A DNA stretch of 64,000 bases from Axinella damicornis. Taxonomy: Eukaryota > Porifera > Demospongiae > Axinellida > Axinellidae. The stretch is taken from the NCBI GenBank assembly GCA_963931865.1, contig OZ007513.1:2895914-2959913 (forward strand), written 5' to 3'. Both the position numbers and the translations under genes were made by a program. This document shows, piece by piece, positions 52,114 through 63,225 of this stretch (positions within the stretch are counted from its first letter, which is position 1; each line of letters starts with the position of its first letter). The notes below the pieces were generated by a model. It searched no databases and was not told the origin of the DNA. It saw only the letters and a program-made list of their open reading frames with translations.

Positions 52114-52666
52114 CATGGCTGAGTGTCTCATACCAAACGGCCGTATTATACTCCAGGATTGTGGGGTGCAGTAGCTAGCATGGCTGAGTGTCTCATACCA
52201 AACGGCCGTATTATACTCCAGGATTGTGGGGTGCAGTAGCTAGCATGGCTGAGTGTCTCATACCAAACGGCCGTATTATACTCCAGGATTGTGGGGTGCA
52301 GTAGCTAGCATGGCTGAGTGTCTCATACCAAACGGCCGTATTATACTCCAGGATTGTGGGGTGCAGTAGCCGTATTATACTCCAGGATTGTGGGGTGCAG
52401 TAGCTAGCATGGCTGAGTGTCTCATATCAAACGGCCATATTATACTCCAGGATTGTGGGGTGCAGTAGCTAGCATGGCTGAGTGTCTCATACCAAACGGC
52501 CGTATTATACTCCAGGATTGTGGGGTGCAGTAGCTAGCATGGCTGAGTGTCTCATACCAAACGGCCGTATTATACTCCAGGATTGTGGGGTGCAGTAGCT
52601 AGCATGGCTGAGTGTCTCATACCAAACGGCCGTATTATACTCCAGGATTGTGGGGTGCAGTAGCTA
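52114..52666. repeat. 65-bp satellite
   Basis: About eight units of period 65 ('catggctgagtgtctcatac', 'ggccgtattatactccagga', 'ttgtggggtgcagtagctag'), nearly identical, with one shortened unit near 52367-52400. Lies ~230 bases upstream of beta-helix gene 1. Confidence 0.95.
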
Positions 52667-54544
52667 AGACTGATGAACAAAATGGACCGTAGTTGACAGT
52701 GAGCTTCAATACAGGCGCAATCTAAATGTGGTTGCGGAGAGATATGGTGCACACTCTCTCAGGTAAGGTCATCTGGCAACTAGATACCAAGGTGTTTATA
52801 GTAGGTGATGGACTTAGCTACTCCAGTTGACTGCCATGCAGGAGCTAGATCGAATAGTATAGGACTGTACACTGTCTGCATAGCTAACTGGCTGCATTCG
52901 TAACATGGCAGCCATACAAATCAAAGGCACCGTGCGGTTATTAATATATAGTGCAGATGTGTTCTAACTCCCAGCCCTGTTCTAACTTCCAATTAGGGGT
53001 AGTTAGAACACAGCAATTAGGGAACACACCTGTCAAAAGCACTTAGCAGGTGCCTTTGATGGCTTGTAGTACAAGCCACCCCCTAGACTTGTTTACCACG
53101 TAATACACTCGGCAATTCTGTGGGTAAACCCCTCGGGTTTACCCGGAACTGTCTTGTGTATTACTGTATCCCACTTGTATCTAAATCCCATACAAGCAGA
53201 AGGTGGTTATGAGCCATATATCCCACCTACTATAGTAATGCCATAGAAGGGGAGGGAGTGTATGAGCCATATTTCCCTCCCTCGGGGTAACCACAGGATG
53301 TTTTATGGTCATATTTCCCAAATAGCTATTATAGTACTATAGTAGCTAAAGGTCATATGGATAATTATGGATGCGACGAAGCTCAAAGGAGGCAGTAACG
53401 AGAGACCTTACCAGTTTGTGAAGAGGTTAGAAATCATTGGAAGTTCGTTGTCACCCGAAAAACGGGGAGGGGCTGTGAGCGAGGCAGGGCTAGGACCAGC
53501 AACAGAGCTGGAGGCGGGAGCTTTCATGAATTCACCAAGGGCGGAGTTTCATGGACAGTCAGTCCACTCGCACATGCCAAGGCAGAAGGGAAAGAAAGAA
53601 CAGGCCATGGCTGCAATTTCTCGAATCTATCGTTACCAAGGTAGCCTTGTATTTACATAGCCGAACAGCACCGGATTTCAATGGACCAATCAGAATGATA
53701 GGATATATAACAGTTAGACCCCGGTCGCCAGGGATTTTTGGCAACATAAACCGACCTTGCCCTCGGGCGTTCGCCCTCAGACTCGGTCGGTTTACTGCCA
53801 TAAATCCCTGGCGACCGGGCTCTAACTATTACTTTAAAGCATCTAGGGGATGGTTTAACTATAACACACATTTTGTGATACCAGGTGGAGTATGAAGAAC
53901 TACGATTTTGTGGATGTGGTCCCTAAATACTAACACTCTGCTCCACTCATTATCAGTGAACAAGCTGTATAGCTACTCATCACAAAGGCAAAGCCTAACA
54001 TACAACATCTGCATTACCTAACTGTACTTACCATGTCCAGCTATACTTTCAAGTGGCCAGGGTCTTGCAGCTCCTTGTAGCTAGCTAGCTAGTAGTATCA
54101 ACACAATGGCTAATATTAACAAACTAGTACTTGTGATTCTCTGCAAAATCTGCTTGGCGGCATACACATCTACACACCAAAAAGCTGGTTTTATGGTAGC
54201 CTCATTTCCTGTGTTACGTACACGCTTAAATTTGGCAGTTCACAACATGACTTAGACTTGAGAATCGTACCAAGCATAATTCTTGGGACAAGTGTGCCAA
54301 GTGTTATGTTTGAGACAAGTAGCTATAAGTCTCGTGTGCCAAGTGTTATGCTTGGGACAAGTATAAGTACTTATATATGGCCCAGTACTTAGACACAAGT
54401 TTTACCATCCTTATGTGGGACAAGTATAAGTCCCGGGGAGATTAAGTGATCCCTGCGCTTTTGGCATTAATGGTAACTGTAATGCATACTCCATCATTGG
54501 GTGAACCAGAGAGTCAAATAGGTCCATTGGGCGAGCCAGAGAGT
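52667..54544. other. Interval with foldback elements, no clear gene
   Basis: 53100-53164 is a near-perfect hairpin (arms 'taatacac', 'gggtaaaccc'). 53712-53830 is a second foldback (arms 'gttagacccggtcgccaggg'-like and inverse). A 97-codon frame at 53367-53660 starts MDATKLKGG and has no recognised motif. Five degenerate copies of 'gacaagtataagt'-type words occur at 54290-54440. Confidence 0.45.
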
Positions 54545-54725
54545 CAAATAGGTGGCTTCGGCTGCTGCTCTCCGATTGAATCCCTCAGCTGTTCTGGAAG
54601 ATGAATAATATTTATTCCAGCCCATGCCAGGGCCCAATGTTCTTGAACATTCTTTGTGTAGTTGGAGGTTCGAATTCAGTACGTAACGAACATCCCACTT
54701 CCGTCACGCACAGACACACACACAC
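54545..54725 (-). repeat. Minisatellite-bearing repeat element, copy 3 (short)
   Basis: Inverse of the first part of 13887-14385: on the minus strand it runs from 'gtgacggaagtgggatgttc' through 'gaacattgggc' to 'ctgttctggaag'-like sequence. The tandem units are nearly absent. Confidence 0.6.
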
Positions 54726-54937
54726 ACCACACACCTTAATGTAATTGATGTAGGTGTTTGTGTGAGGGAGTAAATGAGATAAGAGATGAACACACAATTG
54801 TGATAGGATGGTGTACAAGTTAAATGAATAATCTTTGGTAATAGCTAGGTGGAGAAATTAATAATCAGCAAAACTGTTCTGTCAAAGCCTATTCAACACT
54901 CCAATAACTAGCTATCATGCATGTAACGATGGTTTCA

Positions 54938-57900
54938 TCAATCATTTGTGTCAATCAAATCAAGCGGCTCTCTAAGTTCAGTGAAGGTAATGGCCTTGGG
55001 AGGTTGAGCTGGACTGTCATCGGCTATGCCAGTCATGTTGGGTATGACGGACATGGTGGGAGCAAGCAAAGGTCGAGCTTCATTGTCTTCTTCCTCGTCA
55101 TTGGCCATCTCCCTCTCCTCACGACGATGCAACTGCTGAAGTTTCTGCTGCAGTTTGGGCCACACTTGCTGGTAAGTGTGGTAGAGCAGGACTCCAACAA
55201 AGGTGGTGAGTGCTACACCAACTGAGGTGTATGCAACAGCAGCCTGGCTGACTGGTACTACAGCAAGTTTCACATAGTATGTGGCTATGGCAAGAATTCC
55301 CAGGTTGAGGATGAAAGAGATTTCAAGGATGTCAAGATACATCTTCTTGTATATCAAACCGGTGAAGTGGGTTAGTGTAAGAACCCCAATCACTACAGCT
55401 CCGATGGCCAGAAGGTTGAGACTGGGATCAGCTTGAGTGTTGAAAGCAAACACAAGAAAGAGAGCACAGCGAAGACAGAGCATCAGTCCAGTCCAGTACC
55501 GATGTTTATCTTTATATGGTGCTTGGTAGGCATCCAGGAATGGCATTATTCTGGGCTTATTGATCCAGTAGAAGAGCCTTCGATTGGACTTCGCCTGCAG
55601 CCACTGTCCCACAGTAAGGAGGAGGGTGTAGGGAAGAAACAAGAGCAGAAGTGTCAGTGAAGCAACCAGAAAGAGAACGATGAGTTTGCCGTGAAGGTAC
55701 TTAATGTTCCCATCATACAGCCACACAGCAACCTGCACCTCATTGGGATAGTCCAGGAAAGTGAAGAACAATGCAGCGATGACGGTACGAAGGAGCTTAG
55801 CATAGGAAAGGAGGAAGAGGGTTGCCAGAACTGCAACTGGATTGGAGCCAAACAATCTTGCAACCTTCGATGAGTAGTCACTAGCAATAATTATCAGGCC
55901 AACTAAGCTCCATATATATAAAGGAAAGATAAACTGAAGCCACGTTTTAGCATACGCATCCATTCCGTCAAAGAAGCAAGTCTCAATACCCAAGTCCAGG
56001 TTAAGCCAGGCTATGAATACTGTCAGAACGTTGGTTTGGTTGGGTGGGAAGAAGATTGCATGATTGACTGTGACAACGTTGGCATAGAAGATCAGCCCAT
56101 TGATGGTTCCAGCTGCAACAGTGAGTTTTAAAATGAGCAGCAGGAGGACTAAAGCAATCCCAGCCAAGGCAAATGGAATCAGCAGCAATATGTACAGGTT
56201 GGAACACTGTAAACATTTGGAGCTACCCAGAGCAAGACTAAGACCAGGTCTACACCATCCGCATAAGAGACCTGATCTGCTGTTTGCACACTGCAAGTCC
56301 GTATTCTTAAGAGGGAAACTAGTGTGGTCTGCGGCCGGTTCGCAATAGTCAAATGGGCAGTGTGGATGGAGGATCAGTTCTTGAGAGCTATTGTCGTATC
56401 CCACCCAGTACTCTCCTTCGCGTGTTATGACTCGTTCTGTGATGTTGCATCTTGTGGTGTACCTCTGAAGCCTCAGTTCACATTCACAGATCCTCTCAAA
56501 TGAACGCAAACTAAAACCAGGTGGGCAGGGAAGGAACTGTAAAGAGATATTTAGAAGCTTGCCTGAAGTTGAACATGGGCCATCTGCATACAGCACTAGT
56601 GTATCACTGTGGTTGGTATCTGATGTATGGACTTGGTAGTAGAGTTCAGTACACGTCTTCTTCACACTCTGAGTACCTTGGAATTCAGCTAATGATGTGT
56701 TTCCATTTTTATCGCTGAAAAATGCTGCAACCACAGATGGAACAATTCCATTTCCCTGTCCAGCTGCAACTACAGGAAAATGGAGCATTTCACCCGGATA
56801 CACTTGTCTGACCAATTCTGAAGAATTGCAGTTGGGGATTTCATTATCACAGATGCACACTTGAAATGGATCGGAAGAAATGCTGTCTGGCTCCAGATCA
56901 AGGTTTACAACATTCAGTTTGTAGGAAACCATACCCAGAAGTATAGTTGAGGATATGTAAACCATACGTATGGCACAGCTGTCTAGTGAACCACCATACA
57001 CAGAATTGCCTGCTATCAGAGCATCATTGTTGTGCATGTTTACATGGATATTGAAGTATGCACGATGATCAATTAATCGAGGAATATAAAGTATGCCATA
57101 AATTTGAATGAAACATTCCTCAACAGCTGTAGGTATGGAGAAGAAATTCTTACCGGGTAGACAGTAAGAAACGGGGTCAGAGTCCTCTACATACACCGCT
57201 CCTCCGTACGCTGTTGCACGGTTACTATCCATAGTGAGAGTTGCATTCCTGGATAGGTAGTTGAATGAATTCTCCAGGTACTGTCCCCCACCCTTTGCGG
57301 CAGTGTTTGCTGTGAAGCTGCTGTTTCCACTGAGGTACAGAGTTGTTACCAGTCCATACATTCCTCCCCCCTTCAACTGCCCTGTGTTTGAAGTGAAACT
57401 AGCGTTTCCGCTGAACATGACAGTGCTGTTCTGAGAGCACATTCCCCCACCAAAATACAATGCTGAGTTGCCAATAAAGCTGATACATCCCTCAAAGAGT
57501 AGGGTGCTGTTTTTTGTGTACAAGCCACCACCATGTAACTGAGCTGAGTTATCCATGAAAACTGAGGTGAAGGAACTGCAACTTCTACTGGAATTCTCAG
57601 TGAAGTTTTCTGAACCTTTTGCAGCAACTTTCATTGCACTGCTACGAGCACTGATTCCTCCACCAGTGGCAGCTGAGTTGTTTCTGAAACTGCTGGCACC
57701 AATTAAGTTCAGAGTGCTGTACCATAGGTTCAGTCCTCCACCTATGGTGGAGTTGTTCAGACTGAAAGCAGTGTTTCCTGTGAGGTGTAGAATGCTTCTT
57801 AGTGCATGAACCCCCCCACCAATGGTATTTTTACCAGTAGCTGAGTTCTTTTTGAATGTGATATCTCCAGTGAAGTTCAAAGCACTTTCTACTATATAGA

Positions 57901-58165
57901 GTCCTGCGCCACTACGTTCAGCTGAGTTATTACTGAATGAAATGTCTCCTGCAAAATGCAGAGTGCTGTTTGTTACATGGACTGCTCCACCATACGTACC
58001 TGAACTCTCTGTCAAACAAATGTTTCCGGTAAAGGTCAGAATGCTGTACTGTGTCATGATCCCTCCACCATATCGTTTAGCTGTGTTGTTTCTGAAAGTT
58101 GTGTTTCCACTAGCCGTCACATTGCTATACCAGGACTTTAACATTCCGTCGTCCTCAGAATACAT
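54938..58165 (-). CDS. Beta-helix multi-pass membrane protein, copy 2 (5'-truncated)
   Basis: 1075 open codons, highly similar to copy 1 through the Cys-rich neck, membrane part and tail. Residues 1-330 are beta-helix repeats with GGGI/GGGM turns and many N-glycosylation sites. Residues ~455-620 form the Cys-rich segment (CICDNEIPNC, CPPGFSL, GLLCGWCRPG). About nine hydrophobic segments follow from ~640 (ILLLIPFALAGIALVLLLL), with the shared GIETCFFDGMD loop and FPLYIW segment. The tail has ExxxLL, a sorting-type motif. The signal peptide and first beta-helix turns of copy 1 are missing. The first ATG follows an in-frame TAG, and homology ends near 58160, where retroelement-associated sequence begins. 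As it stands it lacks a secretion signal. Confidence 0.8.
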   Translation of the reverse strand: MYSEDDGMLKSWYSNVTASGNTTFRNNTAKRYGGGIMTQYSILTFTGNICLTESSGTYGGAVHVTNSTLHFAGDISFSNNSAERSGAGLYIVESALNFTGDITFKKNSATGKNTIGGGVHALRSILHLTGNTAFSLNNSTIGGGLNLWYSTLNLIGASSFRNNSAATGGGISARSSAMKVAAKGSENFTENSSRSCSSFTSVFMDNSAQLHGGGLYTKNSTLLFEGCISFIGNSALYFGGGMCSQNSTVMFSGNASFTSNTGQLKGGGMYGLVTTLYLSGNSSFTANTAAKGGGQYLENSFNYLSRNATLTMDSNRATAYGGAVYVEDSDPVSYCLPGKNFFSIPTAVEECFIQIYGILYIPRLIDHRAYFNIHVNMHNNDALIAGNSVYGGSLDSCAIRMVYISSTILLGMVSYKLNVVNLDLEPDSISSDPFQVCICDNEIPNCNSSELVRQVYPGEMLHFPVVAAGQGNGIVPSVVAAFFSDKNGNTSLAEFQGTQSVKKTCTELYYQVHTSDTNHSDTLVLYADGPCSTSGKLLNISLQFLPCPPGFSLRSFERICECELRLQRYTTRCNITERVITREGEYWVGYDNSSQELILHPHCPFDYCEPAADHTSFPLKNTDLQCANSRSGLLCGWCRPGLSLALGSSKCLQCSNLYILLLIPFALAGIALVLLLLILKLTVAAGTINGLIFYANVVTVNHAIFFPPNQTNVLTVFIAWLNLDLGIETCFFDGMDAYAKTWLQFIFPLYIWSLVGLIIIASDYSSKVARLFGSNPVAVLATLFLLSYAKLLRTVIAALFFTFLDYPNEVQVAVWLYDGNIKYLHGKLIVLFLVASLTLLLLFLPYTLLLTVGQWLQAKSNRRLFYWINKPRIMPFLDAYQAPYKDKHRYWTGLMLCLRCALFLVFAFNTQADPSLNLLAIGAVVIGVLTLTHFTGLIYKKMYLDILEISFILNLGILAIATYYVKLAVVPVSQAAVAYTSVGVALTTFVGVLLYHTYQQVWPKLQQKLQQLHRREEREMANDEEEDNEARPLLAPTMSVIPNMTGIADDSPAQPPKAITFTELREPLDLIDTND

Positions 58166-58220
58166 CCAGCAACTGTCCTATTCATAACTCATATTGGAGG
58201 GCGAGCCAGGCTCCCATTGT

Positions 58221-58313
58221 CCATGCAGAGTATCCCTACTGGACAATCCTCACCTGCAAGTGGTTGACCATGCAGAGTATCCCTACTGGACAATCCTCAC
58301 CTTCAAGTGGTTA
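58221..58313. repeat. 47-bp tandem pair at the 3' side of the DIRS/Ngaro-like element
   Basis: Two adjacent 47-base copies of 'ccatgcagagtatccctact' + 'ggacaatcctcacctgcaag' + 'tggttga'. They could be part of the terminal repeats of the element, but the other end is outside the window. Confidence 0.7.
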
Positions 58314-58526
58314 TCCTCAACCTGAACTACCCAGTGGTACTTGGGGTTGTGGCCGAAGGCAGTGAGCCTCGGCGACACCTCCAAAGGAGGATTCCCAAGA
58401 ATCCTACCCCCAAGAACCACCACTCACACCCCCCTTCCAGCAAAACCACGTATACAATTATACACAGCCCTTCATATCCACCAAACATACAATCAAACAT
58501 AAAGCAACGTTTACATGAAGTGCACA

Positions 58527-59537
58527 CTAATCTGATGTCTGGGACAGTACTGCCGACACAGCAGCCAGGCGTTCCTGTGGGACCCGTATATACAGTAAAT
58601 ATGCTGAGCTGTTCCAACGACCCAATGTTTTAATCAGAGAATCCTCCACTCCCCGAGCTGCTGCTGTGGTTGCTGCACCAACGCGAAAACTGTGCCCGGA
58701 ATAGCGCTGAGCCTCCAGACCTGCTTCCAGCATGACTGCTCTAACTCTCTTGACAAAGGACTCCCTTGTAAGGTAGCCACCCTTCTCAAATCGGAAGAAT
58801 GGACCCGGCTCCGAGCCTCTTGATGCTAAATACGCCGTAATTGCCGCCACCGGGCATAACAAGTTGTCTGTGCGGCCCAAATACAGCAACACTCCCTTCC
58901 TAAATGGGTCAGTCTTTGAAGCTTTTATCTGCACTCTCACCACTGAAGGGTGCTCCCTTGAGTCCACCTGCACATCCTCCACCATTAAATGCACGGTAGA
59001 GTCGTATTTGGAACTGGATGGGGTTGAGATCTCTCCAGACCGTAAAAAACCGAAGAAACACATGGCACAGGCTGCCCACAACATAATATTATCAGGCTCC
59101 CGCGCTGATTTGGCCAGCACAGCACGCATTTGTAAGAGGATCTTAGGAGTTACTGGCATCTTGATTCTCCGACTTTCCGGGCACCGCTTCGCTTGATTAT
59201 ATTTGATTCCCCTAAGCAGATACTCCAGGATCGGCATCGAGGAAATGAATGGGTCCCCGTGCCCAGCCACAATCTGCCCAAACCTGTTAGCAGACAGATA
59301 CGACTTAATCGTCTGATGCTTTAAGTTCCCATCAGCCAAATGAGCCACAAAGCGACAAAGTCCTTTCTCAGATACTGGATAAGGGCTACAACCTGCTGCA
59401 CTGCAGAATTGCAGATAACGCCTCTGGCCACAAGCATATGAGCGCTGGGTCGCCGGAGCTAGGGCCTGGTGAAGGTACTGCTGAACGAGCTGATCCAATC
59501 TGCTGACATCCAATTCGGTTCCACTCTGGTTAGACAC
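58527..59537 (-). CDS. Tyrosine recombinase of DIRS/Ngaro-like element
   Basis: 336 residues. An N-terminal SAM-like core-binding part (QRSYACGQRRYLQFC) precedes the catalytic part with the tyrosine-recombinase residues: Arg in FGFLRSGE, His-x-x-Arg in GHSFR, His/Trp-position Trp in LGRW and the nucleophile Tyr in LLYIR. It would integrate a circular DNA intermediate without target duplication. It overlaps the end of the RT frame by ~79 bases, as is usual for compact YR retroelements. The frame is intact. Confidence 0.92.
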   Translation of the reverse strand: MSNQSGTELDVSRLDQLVQQYLHQALAPATQRSYACGQRRYLQFCSAAGCSPYPVSEKGLCRFVAHLADGNLKHQTIKSYLSANRFGQIVAGHGDPFISSMPILEYLLRGIKYNQAKRCPESRRIKMPVTPKILLQMRAVLAKSAREPDNIMLWAACAMCFFGFLRSGEISTPSSSKYDSTVHLMVEDVQVDSREHPSVVRVQIKASKTDPFRKGVLLYLGRTDNLLCPVAAITAYLASRGSEPGPFFRFEKGGYLTRESFVKRVRAVMLEAGLEAQRYSGHSFRVGAATTAAARGVEDSLIKTLGRWNSSAYLLYIRVPQERLAAVSAVLSQTSD

Positions 59538-61460
59538 CCGAGCAATGCTGGATTTACAGGAACTGGTTGAGGGTGGGCCTGGAGGTTCGAAGTGAAAAAT
59601 GCAGACAGGTTACCTCGAGAGATAGCATCTGCCTCAATATTGGCTTTTCCAGGAACATGACATGCAGCTAGGGAGAGGTTAAACTCAGCCTCCATGAAAA
59701 ATAGGCAACGCATCAAGTGTGCTAAGTGCTTGTCCTTGCACGCCCCTTTGTTTATCACCGACACCACAGCTTCATTATCACAATGGCATAGTACGGTGCT
59801 GCCTTTCCAACAACGACCCCAGGTCCCCACAGCTATGATTATAGGGAGGAGCTCCTTCACTGCTATTGACTTCTGGGTGAACGTTGGGGGGACTTGATGC
59901 TGCCATGATATCTGAATCCACTGTGCACCCCAAACTGCCCCGCACCCCCAGGACCCAGAAGCATCTGTCCACAATTGGACGTCTGGGGTGAGAAAATCTG
60001 ACCTCATCATCATAGAGATGCCATTCCATCTGGACACAAAGGCGTGCCACCACTCAATATCGGACCGGCAGGACTCATTTAGACGGGCATAATGGTGGCG
60101 ACCATGGGTTCTCGATAGCAGGCCGAGAATGCCTCTCACGAATCGTCTGCCGGGCCGCACCACCTTGCAAGCATGGTGCAAGTGTCCCACTAAGGACTCC
60201 AGCTCCACACGTTGACAACTCTTTTTCCCCCGCCAGCTGGCGATAAGAGCTTGCAGACGTTCCAGCTTCTCCCGAGGCAGACGGATCTCCATCCTCAAAG
60301 TGTCGAACTCGATCCCCAGAAAAATTAGGCATGTGGTAGGGTCTTGGCCCTTCTGCACTGCCACCGGGATGCCCAGCTCCGCACATAGATCCAACAATAT
60401 CTTCAAGCTTTTCCCACACTCCCCTGAAAGGGGTGCCCCGACCACGACATAGTCGTCCAGGTAGTGTGCAATTCCCCGAGCTCCCCGGTTGGATGCAATC
60501 CACTCCACTGCGTCCGCGATGGATGTGAAGATTTTACAAGCCGATCTGAGGCCAAAAGATAGTGCACAATCCACATACAATTGGTCTCTCCACTTCATGC
60601 CGAGCAAGCAACGATCGTCCTTGTGCACTGGGACCACCCTGTACGCTGACTGAATGTCCATCTTTGCCACTGAGCTGTGTCCCCCTCCCCAGCGCCCGGA
60701 CCTGTTCCACTATGGAGTCCACTGTGATGTAAGACAAAGAACTCAGGTCCCTGCTAATGCCATCATTCACACTGTAGTGTTGAGGGGCTGACAGGTTAGT
60801 AATCAGCCTCCACTTCCCTGGGGTGGACTTGGGGATCACCCCAAATGGGCTGGTATGGATGCCAAGCCAGTCCTTAGGATTGAGGGGGCCGACCATCCTA
60901 CCTTCTGCACATTCCTTGCTCAGGTATTCATCCACCACTTCCGCTCGCTCACTGGCTGATGGCATGTTGGCTCCTGCTGATCTGAGCGGACTCCTACGAT
61001 CATATCCAATCCTGAACCCTTCACGTATCCCCCTCAATAAGTACTGTGTGTACTCTGCATCCGGGTGGGCTGCCAACGCCCCCTCCCAGGCTCCCAACTT
61101 AAGCGGAGAAACAATATGGGACAGTGGTTCAGGGACTGCCATGTCACTCAGCAGTGGGGTACACCTATCCAGGCCCAGCAGATCTCCTGTGTATTTGTAG
61201 TTCGCCCCCATGGCAGAGAGGCCTTCGCCCACCTCCCTGTCCAGATGCTCGACCCAACCCTCAAGTCGGTCGTGCGCAACATGAAATGGTGCAACACTCA
61301 GGTCCGTCCCACCTGGAGGTACACAGCCAGTACAATCATCAGACAGGGTTATCCACCTACTCCGGCGTGCCTCTACCCCCATGCACCCAGCATGCACCCT
61401 GTAACGTACTCCAACATGCACCCAGTAACCCAACATGGCACCTAGTAACACAGCATGCAC
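59459..61460 (-). pseudogene. Reverse transcriptase-RNase H of DIRS/Ngaro-like element (frameshift)
   Basis: Two overlapping frames. Codons from 61460 give the N-terminal RT part (FGVIPKSTPGKWRLITNLS). The second frame (60670-59459) gives MDIQSAYR, ALSFGLRSA, YLDDYVVVG and an RNase H with WTDASGSWGCGAVW and CDNEAVVSVIN. The break lies at the C5/C4 run 60681-60690 on the plus strand. One base less in the run would join the frames so that LGRG runs on into AKMDIQSAYR. It may be a sequencing error or a real lesion. The first frame's true start is probably well inside 61460. Confidence 0.85.
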
Positions 61461-61500
61461 CTAGAAACCCAGCATGCACCCATTACCAAGTTGGGGGGGA
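61361..61500. repeat. Degenerate short tandem repeat
   Basis: Repeated 'aacccagcatgcaccc'-type units (period ~19-21) between the gag-like and RT frames of the element. Confidence 0.6.
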
Positions 61501-61699
61501 GGGGACATCAGCTTGGAGAGCGGCCGTGGTTATGATCACACTCAGCCAACCTGAGTGGAGGAGATGCCCCCAAGCTGCTGCCCCCACCCTCCCCTGCAGT
61601 CCTCACATAGACAACATTGATTCCAGACATGCTATATTGATCAATAGATACACAACATCGGATAGTCAGCTGCAGTTACCGGTTTTCCGGAGTTACCTC

Positions 61700-62665
61700 C
61701 TAAGGCCTAGGGCTGGGTCCACCCCATCCGGCTCCCTGTGTGCCTTTTTCAGCCTTCCGCAAGCATGAAACTGCGGCGTGCCTCCCACCACAGACTGAGC
61801 ACATGTGCCGGAACTTGCACAACACAAATGTGCATCTGCCCTTGTTAAACAAGAAGCACACATCCGACCTGGCCCCCTTTGCTGGTCTTGGACCACCAAT
61901 GTGCTCCTCCCTGGGCCTCTTACGACTGCCCTCCGCACCCTCCTCCAACGGATGCAAGCACGTCTTCAATTGGCGGGCTCTCCCAGTAAAAACCTGATTA
62001 TACAGGCCCGTATCAATCTGAGACCATCTTCGGTTCCCAGTGGCCGCAGCCTTATCTCTGTACGCCAAGTCGTACAGTATCCATGCAGGATCCTCAAACT
62101 CCTGGGCTGCCTTCATTATTGTCAGCATGTACGCCGCCATCTCAGAAAGTGCTGAGGGATGCTTACTAGCCACTGCCGCCATGTACACCAGGAAACACTG
62201 TACCCAGGTGTTCAGCTCCTTGATAGGCTTCTTCCGGGCTTTTGACACCTGGAAGCCATAAGCAGGCATTACCAACAGCTTCTGCTGCTCCGACTCCTGA
62301 TGAATTGCTTCCAACGCTCCGTGCGGACGCAGCTCGGCCAGGTCCACAAACTCCCAGGCCACCATCCTGTTGAACAGACGCTTAGGCACTGTTGGGAGAC
62401 CCTCCCCGATAAACACCCGCTCCTGTGCAGCCCGGCTGGCGTCAGGAGCGATCAGACTCAGCAAGGAGTCAGACAGCACGGACCCCACAGCTCCCATCGA
62501 CTGAGCTGGGGGAGTTACAGAACTTAGAAACTCGTCACTGCCCCCTGCGAATTCTGGCACCGAGGCCAGGGACTTAGCATCCGGCACCCGGCCAACCACC
62601 ACACCTGTGCCTGAAACAAACGGATACACATTGCAGTGCTTACCAGTGTATCCACACACCTCCAT
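61700..62665 (-). CDS. Gag-like protein of DIRS/Ngaro-like element
   Basis: 321 codons from the first ATG. A helical middle (LPTVPKRLFNRMVAWEFVDL, WVQCFLVYMAAVA) and a basic linker (SRKRPREEH) precede a C-terminal Cys/His region, CFLFNKGRC..CKFRHMCSVCGGRHAAVSC. The latter looks like a CCCH finger plus knuckle, the usual end of Gag in DIRS-type elements. A possible splice acceptor (taatacag) lies just upstream at ~62683, so the true N-terminus may be an exon at 63652-63835. Confidence 0.75.
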   Translation of the reverse strand: MEVCGYTGKHCNVYPFVSGTGVVVGRVPDAKSLASVPEFAGGSDEFLSSVTPPAQSMGAVGSVLSDSLLSLIAPDASRAAQERVFIGEGLPTVPKRLFNRMVAWEFVDLAELRPHGALEAIHQESEQQKLLVMPAYGFQVSKARKKPIKELNTWVQCFLVYMAAVASKHPSALSEMAAYMLTIMKAAQEFEDPAWILYDLAYRDKAAATGNRRWSQIDTGLYNQVFTGRARQLKTCLHPLEEGAEGSRKRPREEHIGGPRPAKGARSDVCFLFNKGRCTFVLCKFRHMCSVCGGRHAAVSCLRKAEKGTQGAGWGGPSPRP

Positions 62666-62920
62666 CCATGCAGGCCTGTATTAGAGCTTCCTCCCAAGCC
62701 CTGGCCCCAGCCCTCAACCCTAAAGTGTTTATGGCCTCCCCCACGAGCCTTGTGCCAATCACTCAAGGCCTACACCTGAGTGGGCCCTAACCCGACCTGA
62801 GTCCACCCCTGCGGCAAGCTGCAAGCCCAAAGCTTCCACCCAGGGTCAGCTCCCTGTGCCTGCACTCTACACCCACCTGGTTTACACACGTGAGCCCTGT
62901 GCTCACCACGCAGCCCCTGT

Positions 62921-63225
62921 AGCTGGCTGCAAGCCCAATGCTTGCCCACAACACACCTTGAGTCGGCTGCAAGCCCAATGCTTGCCCACAACACACCCTG
63001 AGTCTGCTGCAAGCCCAATGCTTGCCCACAACACACCCTGCGTCGGCTGCATGCCCACAACACACCCTGAGTCGGCTGCAAGCCCAATGCTTGCCCACAA
63101 CACACCCTGAGTCAGCTGCAAGCCCAATGCTTGCCCACAACACACTAAGTCGGCTGCAAGCCCAATGCTTGCCCACAACACACCCTGAGTCGGCTGCAAG
63201 CCCAATGCTTGCCCACAACACACCC
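62921..63225. repeat. 40-bp tandem repeat in the element's leader
   Basis: About eight copies of 'ggctgcaagcccaatgcttg' + 'cccacaacacaccctgagtc', one shortened near 63048. Degenerate relatives continue to ~63400. Confidence 0.95.

Noticed and set aside
52114..52666. CRISPR-like array
   Set aside because: Period-65 units are identical throughout, with no variable spacers.
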